Shown here: positions 26,009-36,760 of the stretch, in pieces | Position numbering within the stretch: position 1 is the first letter of the stretch | Layout: every line of letters begins with the position of its first letter | Source of the DNA: Nosema muscidifuracis | Lineage: Eukaryota > Microsporidia > Nosematidae | Direction of reading: 5' to 3' | Length of the DNA stretch: 64,000 nt | Assembly: GCA_028335825.1 (NCBI GenBank) | Contig: JAIOKI010000011.1 | Location: forward strand, 2,501-66,500 | The notes under the pieces: generated by a model | Databases searched by the model: none | Seen by the model: the letters and a program-made list of their open reading frames with translations, nothing else | What the model was told of the DNA's origin: nothing | Position numbers and translations under genes: made by a program

Positions 26009-26275
26009 ATGAGCAAGAAAACTCTAAATTTCATTGACCAAGAAAATGAAATTTTAGAATCATATTCCTTCTCTAATAGAAAACCCAGATTTAGATATAA
26101 ATATACTAAAATGAAGGAGGAATATTTGGAAGAGTTTTTTCGAAATAATCCCTATCCTAATAAAATGGATAAGATAGGGATCAACATACGAACAAGGATA
26201 CCTATTTGTAACTTAAAAATATGGTTTCAAAATAGGAGATCCAAAGAAAAACATAAAAAGAAAAATATGTCTTAA
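26009..26275 (+). CDS. Small homeodomain transcription factor, 88 residues
   Basis: Complete frame consisting almost entirely of one homeodomain (about residues 24-84). The basic N-terminal arm is RKPRFRYKYT. Helix I follows with EEYLEEFF, then the NPYPNKMDK turn and the recognition helix LKIWFQNRRSKEK. The invariant Trp, Phe, Asn and Arg of helix III (W-F-x-N-x-R) are all present, so DNA binding is expected. Microsporidia are known to carry sets of about a dozen such very short homeodomain proteins, and the length fits. The gene is intact although it sits between transposon fossils: a gypsy remnant ends about 550 bases upstream and decayed coding DNA lies downstream. Confidence 0.9.
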   Translation: MSKKTLNFIDQENEILESYSFSNRKPRFRYKYTKMKEEYLEEFFRNNPYPNKMDKIGINIRTRIPICNLKIWFQNRRSKEKHKKKNMS

Positions 26276-27504
26276 ATCCATAATCTTAAAATAAATAAAT
26301 ATTCATGTAAATATTTTTAGGTTTTTTCAATATTAAAAAATTGAATTTATCATAAATATTATTTTGAATATTAGTTGAATTACAAAATGTTGTAATTAAA
26401 GATACTAGATTCTTGTAAATAAAGAATATCTAAACTTATTAATTAAGTGTTAGTTTTTATATCTTTAGGAAATCAATTCTTTTGAGTTTTTAGTTGTATA
26501 AAAATGACATCATATTTCTAATACAATCTTAAATAATTTTAGTTTGAAATTATATTTATAATGTAACACAATAAAATCTTTTGTATTTTACATAGATTTT
26601 CTAAATTCAGTAATATTTCTATGTTCTTTAAATTATACCAAAATATTAATAATTATCAAATTTTCTTTACTATATTTATAATCATCAAAATTTAATAATT
26701 TTATTTTTTTTCTCTTTAATATCCTTTTTTATTACTTGAATATATATTTCTCTACTTTTTTCATTCTTGTTCCATATTATATAGCTTTCTTTGGAAATGA
26801 TCATATATTCATCAAATTGTATTTCTCAATAAAATTTATTCTTATCATCATTTAATGAAAGAATCTTCACTCAAATCAAACCAGTAATTTTCTAAATCTG
26901 TATCTAAGAAAGGAATCATTACTTCAAAATTATTATTAGATATTACTGCTTAACATAATTGGGGTTTAATGATATACAATTTCTCTCCAGATGAATAATC
27001 TCAATCAAAAATAAATTTTCTACATTCATTCCCTTTTAATCACAATTTCTGTTTTTTAATAATCTTTCATTATTAAGTCTAACAATATATGAGTCACAAG
27101 GTCATATTTCAATTATTTTCTCCAAATCCAATAATCTACCCTTGAAGTATTTATTACATCCACTCAGATTCTTCTGCTTAGTTAGCTCTTTAAACTCTTT
27201 TAACTAATTTCGTCTATTTCCTCCTCCTTACACGTATTTTTGATAATAAAAAATTTCAAATTCCTAGAAGCTCTTTCAAAAATCTCTCTTTTCCAGCTTT
27301 CCTTTTCAACTCTATATAACTCTGATGTATACATAATAATCTCTAGTTCTATAAAAGTATCCTAAACTCTTAACCATAGTAATCACTTGACAATTTGGTT
27401 TTTAGTATCGCCCCTATATTAATGCTTAAATTTAATTTGAGCTATATAATAGAATATAAGATTGTTTCAAGAAAAAATTATTATTATAAAAGAAAAGCAT
27501 CAAA
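26276..27504 (-). pseudogene. Spacer, then unidentified decayed coding region (about 26.74-27.4 kb)
   Basis: The first 450 bases after the homeodomain gene are empty. From about 27400 down to 26740 the minus strand has protein-like pieces in more than one frame, such as YRVEKESWKREIFERASRN, then GCNKYFKGRLLDLEKI and later DSYIVRLNNERLL. Their composition is well above background and distinct from the predicted secreted families. I do not recognise the protein; a transposon accessory protein is possible given the neighbouring gypsy fossil on the same strand, but no motif supports it. Confidence 0.35.
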
Positions 27505-27645
27505 ATTTCAATCCAATAATTCATATTTCACACCATTAAATTTCTGCTTGTAGAGCATGAAAAAGATAAAACAGGATATTATTTTATGACAGCAATAATT
27601 GAATATTGTATTTTTAATTAATTAATAAATAAATAGTTAAATTTT

Positions 27646-29265
27646 TTAATAATATATTCGTTTATAATCATCCAAAAAATTATGAATATTATCATAACTT
27701 GGTTTATTCTGATTATAACTAATTAAATTGCATAATTCTGATTTAATATTTTCAAGTATTAACGTATAAAAATCGTATCGATATTTAGAGTTTTTTCCAT
27801 TTGATAAAATCCTACAATAGAATTGATTTATGCAAAAAATAATTTGATCGAAAGTATTCTTTGATAAATTTTCTACACTTTCAAAGAATTTAAACAGCAT
27901 CAATGTATTTTTAGAAAACTTATCTCTATTTTTTCTCTTCTCGTACATCTCACACATTTCAAAATACATTAATAGATCAAAAAAGACACTTGAAATATTA
28001 TCATGTTTATAACTAATTTCATCCATGATAAACTGAGAAAGTTTTTCGTAATATTTAGAGGTATCATTTTCTTTGATTAATTTAGGATTAACGTAATCAA
28101 GATTTAGTTTATTATTACATTTTTCAACTAAATCTAATTTTAATAGAATTTCATACATTATCAGATTTCTAGCTTTTCCTTTATTAGATAGAATACTTGT
28201 TAAAATGTCCTTGTATAAATTACTATCTTTTATAAGATAAAAAAATCTTGAAATAGTTTCAATTGTATCTACACTGTATTTTTGACAAGTATTGAAAAAA
28301 ATATTCATTTCTTCAAGAACATCTTTATCGATACACTTATTTTTAAAATAAGAACGCCAATTCATAAATATTTCAATATTAAATAATCTTACTTGATGAT
28401 TTTGATCTTCTTTTTTACTAGAGTTATCTAAAGATTTAAAATGGTTCAAAGTAATATTTTTAACAAATACGCCATTTTCATTAGATCCAGTTATTTTTCT
28501 GCAGTTATCAAATTCTCTTGCTCTTAACTCAACTATATCATAATATCTATCAATATAAAGACGGGAAATATTTATTAATGATAATAAACTTAATATTTCG
28601 TTTAAATCCTGTTCATTATAATTAGAATTCTTTTTAGAATAATACTCAACATATTTTTTAAAATTAAATTCATTCATATCAATATTGTATATAAACATAT
28701 TATCACTATCTTGAGTTAAACTAAAATTTAATTCAAGATTATCGTATTTCCGTATTTCGTAAAGTCTATAAGAACTTTTTCTGTAGTTAATAAAATAATC
28801 TAAAGATGAATTATTTATCAAAATTTTATCATAATCTAAGATTGACTTAGAATCTTCATTATCATTAATATAATGAGAATAATTTGAAAGATTTTTCATT
28901 ATATTATAAATCATTTTTGTATACTTAATATTATATTCATTATCATCAATATATAAATACTTCTTTTTATCTTTAAATTCGCATATGATTTCAACCAACT
29001 TTCTTTTAAAGTTTTCATTTAGTTCCTTATCTAATTTAATTGTTTTTTCATTTGCTGAATCTCGTGATTCATCATATTTTTTAAAATAAATTACATCTTC
29101 ATAGATCTCTAAAGAATGTATTGGAAGATTAAAATCTTTGCCTATAAATAAAAAATCTCCTGAATCAGTTTTCTTCGAAATTATTTTAGATAAATCTTCT
29201 CGTATTTCTTCTTTCATTTTAGATGTAGCAATTGATATTAAATGTAGTAAAGCAAAAAATTTCAT
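27646..29265 (-). CDS. Predicted secreted subtelomeric-family protein, 539 residues (block B)
   Basis: Complete frame; the ATG at 29265 follows TACCCCATC. The N-terminus MKFFALLHLISIATS is a clear signal peptide. Next comes a charged segment, then DSGDFLFIGKD, aligning with NTGDYACLDLD in the 541-residue protein at 44.3 kb. Further aligned landmarks are an acidic patch before IMKNLSNYSHYI (there FLKNLSSYTYLI), an ISRFFYLIKDSNLYKDIL segment and a FFDLLMYFEMCEM segment (there YNTLLYFELCD). The protein is Lys/Asn/Asp-rich, helical, and has no second membrane segment, so secretion is likely. It is the intact paralogue of the broken gene at 58.3-59.9 kb. Function unknown; its subtelomeric setting and patchy divergence suggest a role at the host interface. 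Confidence 0.88.
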   Translation of the reverse strand: MKFFALLHLISIATSKMKEEIREDLSKIISKKTDSGDFLFIGKDFNLPIHSLEIYEDVIYFKKYDESRDSANEKTIKLDKELNENFKRKLVEIICEFKDKKKYLYIDDNEYNIKYTKMIYNIMKNLSNYSHYINDNEDSKSILDYDKILINNSSLDYFINYRKSSYRLYEIRKYDNLELNFSLTQDSDNMFIYNIDMNEFNFKKYVEYYSKKNSNYNEQDLNEILSLLSLINISRLYIDRYYDIVELRAREFDNCRKITGSNENGVFVKNITLNHFKSLDNSSKKEDQNHQVRLFNIEIFMNWRSYFKNKCIDKDVLEEMNIFFNTCQKYSVDTIETISRFFYLIKDSNLYKDILTSILSNKGKARNLIMYEILLKLDLVEKCNNKLNLDYVNPKLIKENDTSKYYEKLSQFIMDEISYKHDNISSVFFDLLMYFEMCEMYEKRKNRDKFSKNTLMLFKFFESVENLSKNTFDQIIFCINQFYCRILSNGKNSKYRYDFYTLILENIKSELCNLISYNQNKPSYDNIHNFLDDYKRIYY

Positions 29266-29268
29266 GAT

Positions 29269-29274
29269 GGGGTA
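29269..29274 (-). promoter_or_regulatory. Start-proximal TACCCC motif
   Basis: The clearest example of the C-rich start motif, TACCCC three bases before the ATG at 29265. The same string is kept before the broken paralogue at 59945-59950. Confidence 0.55.
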
Positions 29275-29280
29275 AAAAAA

Positions 29281-30360
29281 ATTTCAAATTTATATTTTTT
29301 CAAATAAATTAATTTTTTTTTTAATTTAAAATTGACAAATAAGAAATCATAGATATGTTAGAAATAAAGGAATAAAGAATTCTTATTTTTGTATTTAAAT
29401 TAAATTATTTTAAATTTAAAAACTATATGAATATATTTTTGAAATATTTTTTTGTAGTTAGAAAATAATAAATTTATCATAATTAATATAATATTTTATT
29501 TTTATGTAATTGTTGTGTAATTTTAATTTACAAATAAAAATTTATCATTTAAATTAAAAATATATCAAACATTTATATATATCAGAAAAAGAGATAATAA
29601 TTTTCCATGTATAATTAGAATGCTCATGATTAAATAAATTAAATTTTATAAATTCAAGATGTTTGAATGATAATAATAAATTAAAAATTACGTATTTAAA
29701 TTCTGATTTTATAATTTATAATGTGAGAGTGAGACAATGTAGATACTCTAATAGATTATATAACAATATTGATTGATAATTTAAATACTTTATTATTGTT
29801 AGAAGAGTAGAATTTCATCTTCTATTTATAGTTGATTATACATAGATAAATTGATTGTTTCAAAGTATTGTACTAATATTAAACATATATTGAACATAAA
29901 ACAAGTAATTTCAAAAATATAATTTTGTAACTATAATTAATATTTCACATTTCTAAAAATTACCAGCCAAAATTACAAATTCAATATTTAATAGGTATGA
30001 AGATTGTGCACATAAATGTTACGCTATATCAAGACCAAACAAAAAAATTGGAATGATCCTTAAACAATTTGTTGATAATAAAATTTTTTATTATCATCTT
30101 ACGATAAGCCACGTGGTCATAACAAAATTTATAAATAAAACAATATAACATAACAGGATATTTTTTGTATTTGTTTGTAATTAATTCATTAATTATGCTT
30201 CCTTTTCTTAATGCTCTAAACTTATTATGAGCTACTTGCACATGAATTCTGTTGATGCAGAATTTATTAATTATTCTATATAATATAATTACTTAGTACT
30301 AAATGTCATCCGAACTGATTTTCTGAGAATACTCGTTATTATTCCAGATTTTGTTTTAAA
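29281..30360. other. Conserved non-coding upstream region of block B
   Basis: Upstream DNA of the 27.6 kb gene, by eye more than nine-tenths identical to 59951-60985 over long stretches, although A+T-rich and largely without coding potential. A minus-strand frame at 30029-30241 (MQVAHNKFRALRKGS at its start) has protein-like composition, and pieces of it are still visible in the other copy in broken form. It is probably another gene remnant carried along. No C-rich start motif precedes it. Confidence 0.5.
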
Positions 30361-30900
30361 CATACCTTTGATAACTACTGTACTGTAACCATACATTCTT
30401 TGTAAATATTTTCAGTAATTTTATAAAATGTCAAATAAATTACCCCTTTATAGATTTCAATTAGATAAACAAAATAAAATAAAATAAACCCCAGACATAC
30501 ATATATTATTACATATATAGACAAAGGGGACAATGTACCAATAGAAAAATTTATTGTCAATTCTTCAATTTATTTCGTAATGCAAAAGCTAAAACTTTTG
30601 ATGTTGACTTATTCAGTCAAGTTTTGTGTATATTCGTACTACTGAATTCTTAAATTATAAATGAAGAGCAATACTTGATAATTCATTATTTGTATAAGCT
30701 ACATTATAGGCTTGTTTATGAAACAATGGCAAGAATTGTATTATTTTATACTGTAAAAGTTTCTATGTATCGATTGAAGTTTGATTGTATGCCATTTACT
30801 GGTATTTTAGATTCAGATAAATTTAATATTACTAAATTTTACTTACCATATGGCAAAAGCTTCATCTTATTTGTGGATAAAAGATAGTCGTTGTTTGTGA
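30361..30900 (+). mobile_element. MULE transposase fossil, copy 2 (N-terminal part)
   Basis: Plus-strand traces matching the copy at 60.99-61.8 kb almost base for base. They include a worn FLYWCH-like zinc region and the linker before the catalytic domain, where 30675-30887 stays open and reads DSDKFNITKFYLPYGKSFIL. In MULE proteins this linker (F---DGK-FLL-D) precedes the first catalytic Asp. Similarity to the other copy ends at about 30890, just before the catalytic domain, so the remnant is truncated on the 3' side. It appears to have been duplicated together with the neighbouring gene rather than inserted twice. Confidence 0.55.
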
Positions 30901-31400
30901 TAAATTACCTGATATTCAGAAAATCATGAACAAATATTTATATATACATTGAAGTTGGTAAAATACTACAGAAAATTTTAGAATTATATGACTCTAGAGA
31001 TGTTAAAAACAACTTATACAAACTATAGATCATGAATTTCTATAAAAGAATATCTGAAATATAAATATGTCTATAGATTTCTATTCTTCAGAATAAATAC
31101 TATATTGATAAAGAAAGTAACTCAAAAATTAATAATTTATAATCCATATAGTACTGAAAATACTATATCTAGTTTTGTCTCACAGTTTAATATGATGTAT
31201 AATTAAACTGTTTATTTAGTCGTTAAGAATGTAATCTTGTCATGAATTTATACCTGTTCTTCAGGATTAGCAATATAAAGAATGGCTATTTTTTTATGTA
31301 ATGTGTTTAGATATATTATTATATGAATATTTTATAGTGTTATAAATACGATACTCGACACGAGATAATTCACTATATTTAAGAATCAGAAAGCATAAAT
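30901..31400. other. Decayed DNA, nothing assigned
   Basis: Short coding-like pieces occur but none can be tied to a family. No repeat or RNA gene seen. Confidence 0.4.
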
Positions 31401-32350
31401 ATAATGACTAAAATCATTTAATTATAGATATTTCATCTATATACAGTAAAACTAGGACCAAATTAGAAATTCATCATAGTATAAGTATAAATATCTGGTA
31501 TATTGTTCGGGTACAAAGAATTGACTAGAAAGATTTATAATTACTTACTATCTCATGTAATAGAAATAGAAATAAAGACACTGAACTTTTTATTGAAGAT
31601 TTAATCTATAATCTTTTATGATAAAATTAAAACTATAAGAAGTAAAACAATAAAAACTTTGGTCTTATTATTAAATTAAATATATTATATAAGAAAATTT
31701 TAAAATTTAGAACTATCTTTCATCTAATATCCTCGTACTTATAAGAACAGTCGAAACAGGGTATGTCGCTTATCTATTTTCTATAAGAATCAAAGATTAA
31801 ATGCAACAAATAAATGTGATTGAAATGAGAGAGAGAAGATAAAACATACCTATTCTAGAAATATAAATAAATAGTAAAGTTAAGGTATAGCAGATATTGA
31901 CTAATTAAATTGTTATTTATGCACTATATATAAAGATACTTAATTGACATATTATTAAGAAATATGGTGCGAATAAAAATTCGATTTTTATTTACAGTAA
32001 TATTTGTTGTGACATACATGGATTTAACTAAGATAAAAATTTATTGTCAGTAAAGCAATTATTGACTTTTTGAATAACGATATTAAATCATTAGATTGAA
32101 GTCTAGTATTTTTATATCCATATTTAGTAAAAAGTAAAAAAAAAATTGTAGTAAAATCAGAGAATAATGATGAGAGAAGTTCGTAAGTTTTAATTTTATG
32201 GCATAAACTAATTGTAGATTATGATTTTTTACTAAGATAAAAAATATTTCAATTTGTATTCTATTCAACTATGGATAGACTTCTTTTTATTAGATCTATG
32301 AGATAACCAAGGTAAAATACAAATGATAGTTATAAATTGTACCTGTTTAG
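31400..32350 (+). mobile_element. Integrase-like retroelement fossil (Ty3/gypsy type, tentative)
   Basis: Near 31950-32040 on the plus strand a string reading HIIKKYGA followed by SIFIYS resembles the part of a Ty3/gypsy integrase core that contains the second catalytic Asp. Upstream and downstream are further worn pieces of uncertain fit. The element is old and heavily broken, and no terminal repeats were found. A related integrase from another element class cannot be excluded. Confidence 0.35.
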
Positions 32351-33128
32351 AAATATCTTATTTACAAGATAATTATTCAATCTAAGGTTTGAAATTTCTA
32401 AAGAATGTGATTTTCAAATTAATTGATTCGATATTCTATCATAAGTAGACCATAAATGTTATCATTTATCAAAAAAAGATTATTTGATATTTTTAGTGAA
32501 ATATAAATACACTATTACAGTCATATAAATTTTTGAGATTCTTTGGATCATTTTTACTGTATACCTATGATTACAAAGATTTATTATTTAAGAAGTCATA
32601 CAAATTATATTTTTTGTTTGATTGGTTTGTTAAAGAGTTTCACAATACTATAAATAAGTTAAAACAATTCAACTAATTATAGAAGAATTTACCATGGATT
32701 GCAAGAAATGATAAGAAAATGTTTCTGTAACGAATAGCTTGATTGATGAACATTTAAAATTTTATAGAGTTAATAAATTTTGCAAATTTGTTATTGAAGG
32801 TATATATTGAAATTTATGTGAAAAAAATTTAAAGATATGTATCAAAGAAAAGGAGTTTGATAAATAACTTATATTTTCATATTTCTTTATGATTAATTTA
32901 ACTGAAGATCTATAACTTAAATAGTTTTCAGAATTGATATATCTCATTTTTATATCGATTTTGCTTCATATGATCATTAAGATTTACATACATATTCATT
33001 GACCAATTCTTATAAAATAAAAAGACATTATGTTAATTAATCTTTTGAGTGATTTCAATACTCAATTTTAGGCAGTATAATAATATATTTGTGAAATATA
33101 CCACCCAATATAAATTGATGCAAAATAT
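32351..33128. other. A+T-rich spacer, nothing seen
   Basis: No coding frame of interest on either strand and no recognised repeat. Confidence 0.5.
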
Positions 33129-34175
33129 TTAATTAAATATTCCAGATGATATTAAGTAGATTATCAAAGATATTATAATGATAAATGCACCAGTAAGACC
33201 GCATCCTAATTTCATTTTATTCTTCTTATTCTTAACAGAATATAATCCTAATAAGCTTATCAATACTATTCCTGTAACTGAAACAGGTACAACAGTATTT
33301 ATATCGAAATCCTTAGTTTCAGTAGAAATTTCTTCAATACTATGTAATCTTCTTCCATAATGAACAAGATCATGTCTAACAGATAAATCTTCAGGGCTTC
33401 TTATCATTAATTCAACATTCAATATTTTGCTAATTTCATTTATATGATTCTCAAAATCTTCGTTCTTACAATCTGATTGAATATCTCGACTTACAGCATC
33501 AGACAAACACTTCAAGTTGTTAAAACATTCGTCACGTAATTCATACGCACTGCATCTGACAGCATTTATATTAGAAGCATTATCACAAAGCTCTTCTAAT
33601 TTTTTAAAAAAAATATCCTTGGCTTTATCGACATGTTTACCTACGTCATATTTTACCAGTTTTTTGTTTATCGGTCGATAATCGTATTTATCACACCCTT
33701 CAATATACTTATCATCTGTATAAATGTTTTCAAAATCATATAATGTACATATTCTGTAAAACGATAAATAATCATAAGAATATTTTAAGCAAATTGGATC
33801 ACAATTACATAACTTTCTAGTATAATGCTCCAAACATTTTGGTATTATACTGATTTCTCTTTTTTCAGAATCTTGAACATTTACGTTTTGTGTCATATTC
33901 TTACACATTTGTACCTTCGAAATTATAACATCAAATTTCCAATCAATAAATTTATCTATATATTCAAAATTAGCTTTTGTACTTGGGTTAAGTAATATTT
34001 ATGAAGTAGAATTTGTAGCAGCTACCTTGTTAGAAGAATTCAAATTATCAATTTCATGTGCTCCTAATCCTTCAATATTTTGATCTTCCGCTGCATCTTT
34101 ATTAATTTCGTTTCGTTCTGGATTGTTAATAGCAAGAGAAACTTTGTTAGTATTGTTGATATTAGGTATCTTCAT
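33129..34175 (-). pseudogene. Cysteine-rich protein with two C-terminal membrane segments; one in-frame TAA
   Basis: The longest frame without a stop (33129-33908) gives 259 residues but has no start motif. Extending upstream in the same frame reaches an ATG at 34175, preceded by ACACCC, with a single TAA at codon 59. The whole is 348 residues: an N-terminal hydrophilic tail without signal peptide (MKIPNINNTNKVSLAI), a cysteine-rich domain with KLCNCDPIC, RICTLYD, GCDKYDYR, CSAYELRDEC and KCLSDA, then hydrophobic segments VVPVSVTGIVLISLLGLYSV and LTGAFIIIISLIIYLISS. A decayed relative lies at 49.98-50.6 kb. The layout (Cys-rich ectodomain, C-terminal anchor) suggests a surface protein. The stop is either a fresh inactivating change or is read through; alternatively translation starts at 33908. 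Confidence 0.65.
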
Positions 34176-34185
34176 TTTAAATTTT

Positions 34186-34188
34186 GGG
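34186..34188 (-). promoter_or_regulatory. Start-proximal CCC
   Basis: ACACCC lies about ten bases upstream of the ATG at 34175. No comparable motif precedes the ATG at 33908, which favours the upstream start for the cysteine-rich gene. Confidence 0.35.
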
Positions 34189-34401
34189 TGTTATGTATTT
34201 ATATAGTTTATTTTAAATTAAAATCTTATGATTTTAATCTAAAAAATATTGTATTAAAGTGATTTTAAAATATTTAAAAAAGTTATAAAATTTTAATTAA
34301 AATTTCATCTTACAATACTATAAAATACACTATGATTATATAAACTAGATTTTTTATCTAAATTTACTAAAATTTGTTATTTCTTTTCAGAATTACAATA
34401 G

Positions 34402-34539
34402 ATGAATGGTATCTATCATAGAAAGATGCTACTTGCAGTTCTTTCTTTACATCTGTTCTCATCTATGATCGCAAGACATACTTTCAAGAATGTTCTTGAG
34501 AACTCTGATTTGTATATTTTTGTGGTAAGTAGTTACTAA
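34402..34539 (+). CDS. Short signal-peptide ORF, possible first exon or gene fragment
   Basis: A 45-codon frame from ATG to TAA whose base composition is clearly less A+T-rich than the spacer around it. It encodes a short basic start, a hydrophobic signal core (MLLAVLSLHLFSSMIA, the second Met being at codon 9), then RHTFKNVLENSDLYIFVV. The end reads GTG followed by GTAAGT and, a few bases on, TACTAAG. GTAAGT is the usual 5' splice signal and TACTAA resembles a branch site, so this could be a first exon of a secreted protein. No downstream exon can be identified. Otherwise it is the 5' stump of a lost secreted gene. Confidence 0.35.
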   Translation: MNGIYHRKMLLAVLSLHLFSSMIARHTFKNVLENSDLYIFVVSSY

Positions 34540-35200
34540 GTTGTTAAATGTAAATACAAAAGAAGTTATTTTGGTCTCATATTTACTTGATCTAGAATAT
34601 TATTAATTATTGATTCAAGTATTTTTTATTAATCATTTTATCATAAAATCAAATTTCACTACAATGTACTTAAATTTAATTATATAGTTTGTTTCAATTT
34701 ATAAAGTAATTAATTAAATTTAAATTAATATTAAATTCAAAATATTGTTAATAGTTCATAAATATTTAATATATGTAAAAATAAGTTTTGTGATAAATAA
34801 CTTGAGAACAGTAGAAACGCAGATGAAACACAAATATGATCAATTATTTTTTATACAAATTTATTTCAATAATGATACTATTATTGGTTACAAGATATAA
34901 AATGTAACTCAAATTAAAAATTTGAATAGAAGAAGAGATTTTAATAAAGTACTCAGAGGAACTTTAGAAAGCTAAACTATGAACAAGAGTCATAAGAAAT
35001 CTATAATAAATATTAAAAAGAAACCGACTTGTCAGAAGTGTAAATCAAAAAGATTGATGAATAAGTAATTGACAAAAAATATTAAATCATAAATATTTTG
35101 TTTTATATATACTTAATGACGTGTTATTCTATACTTCTCTTAAAATAATAATTTTAACATTTTTTGTTTTAAATCATATATTCCTCCTTATCTAACAATA
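34540..35200. other. Spacer with short coding-like scraps
   Basis: Two short plus-strand scraps, MKHKYDQLFF near 34.82 kb and MNKSHKKSIINIKKK near 34.98 kb, the latter ending with a CQKC pair. No family recognised and neither is long enough to call. Confidence 0.35.
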
Positions 35201-36760
35201 TAGTCATTATGATAATATTTTATTAAATTCTTTCTTTACAATTTTAGTATCTTTTTATATGTTATATTTTTGGCAATATTTACTTCTTAAAAATGATATT
35301 CTCTTTATATCCTTTCATAAAATTCTATCTAGACCTTCATATGCACTTTTTCTTGTAACAACTTATCATAAATATCATTCCAATGTGATACATTAGATTT
35401 TCAATCTTGTAATTTAAATTATTTTCCTGACGTTGATCATTCATTCTTTTTAAAAATAACCAATCCATTAAATTTATAACATAATTAGTAGATTTCTATA
35501 TAACATTTGTTCTTTACTTTATTATTAATAATTTTAATCTAATTAAAATTATTCAAGATTTACAATTCTTATTATAATAAAGATGGTTCTTTTTTCGAAA
35601 ATATTAATTTTTCTTTTCCTCATGTTTTTGTTAAAAATGACTAAAATAACAGGTTCGGTTAGTAGCTTATAAATTGATAAATATGTTGGATTTTTTTTGA
35701 AAGTTAACCCCAATTATTGTAAAATTTTTATTTATAAAATTTATGATACGTTTATGTCGCAAAATTTACTTAAAAAATATTTAAGCATTTAATTTTATTG
35801 CTTCTTTCAATCTACACAAAAGAACTTCTAAAGTAATTAGTCTTGTATTATAAGATCACCACAACTTCTTAATATCGCTTTCTTGATCAACATATTTTAT
35901 ATTTATTTTTTTGACTTTCCTCTTGTAGTCATTCAATATTTAAATATATTTAAGAGTATTGAGGTACTACAAGAAACTAGAATTATTTTTATTAATTAAA
36001 TTATAAAGTTTTGAATTAAATCCTTCAACAACATTATTAGTTCATACCAAAAAGTACATATTTTTTCTACTAAATATGGTTCTATAATATCTTTATACAT
36101 ATTTAATAAGCTTTCTACTTTTTCATCATAAATATTATATTAGGAAAATTCCACTGATTTATTATCTAGAGAAGAGTTAATAAGATTAAAGACATTATCA
36201 TCATTTTCGTTAGTTTTATTAGAAATAAAACGATAGATCATAGGAAAACTTTATCCATTGAATCTTCATGTATAATATATACTTAATAAAAACTACTTAA
36301 AGAAAACTTAAAAATCTTCACTAAATCTAAATCTTTATTTAAGAAGGAACTTCTGCCATTTGGAAAATTTAATTCAGTAATATCAAAAATCAGGATTTAA
36401 TACAAGTTAATTAAATTAAATCTATAAATAGATTCCTTTATATTATCAAATGATACATCTTGTCATTGTATAATAATTATAAATACTACAAGGATTCCAA
36501 AATTTAATTAAATAACTCATTTCTAAAAACAAAAGGTGAATCAGCAAGTATAACTATTATAATACTCTTCATTTTATATTTCAAAATATTATTAAAAACA
36601 TAGTGTGTATATAAACTCCAACTGATTTAATAATTTAATCATTAGAGTGGTTAATCTGACATTATAAGTTACATTGGAGCATTTCCAGTATCTTTCTTTA
36701 TAGGTCTTAGTCATCTATAATTGAATTTAATTACTCCCAGTTTATACGAAAGAAATTCAA
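35200..36760 (-). mobile_element. MULE transposase fossil, copy 3, with FLYWCH-like and C-terminal signatures
   Basis: Minus-strand traces of a MULE. At 36675-36692 the reading RYWKCS is the hallmark of the N-terminal FLYWCH-type zinc domain (YW-C). Next come the linker pieces shared with the other copies (KMKSIIVILADSPF region near 36.55 kb). At about 36020-36041, TNNVVEGFNSKLYNLI matches the conserved C-terminal TNN--E-fH--L signature of MULE transposases. The two ends lie only about 650 bases apart, less than a full transposase needs, so the catalytic middle is largely missing. It is an old DNA transposon with many interruptions; no terminal inverted repeat was delimited. Confidence 0.55.

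Larger units (their letters stand above)
27505..30890 (-). repeat. Duplicated block B, left copy
   Basis: This stretch matches about 58135-61540 in the same orientation. It includes the secreted-protein gene, roughly 1 kb of its upstream non-coding DNA, and a MULE fragment. Long identical runs occur in the non-coding upstream part (around 29480-29580 against 60130-60230). The match stops abruptly after 30890, where the two MULE pieces diverge. The ATG positions of the two copies lie 30676 bases apart. Confidence 0.85.

Noticed and set aside
30029-30241. Minus-strand 70-codon frame in the block B upstream region
   Set aside because: Interrupted in the other copy and lacking a start motif. Treated as part of the conserved flank or a gene remnant, not as a gene.
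33178-33360. Plus-strand frame opposite the cysteine-rich gene
   Set aside because: Antisense shadow of the coding sequence.
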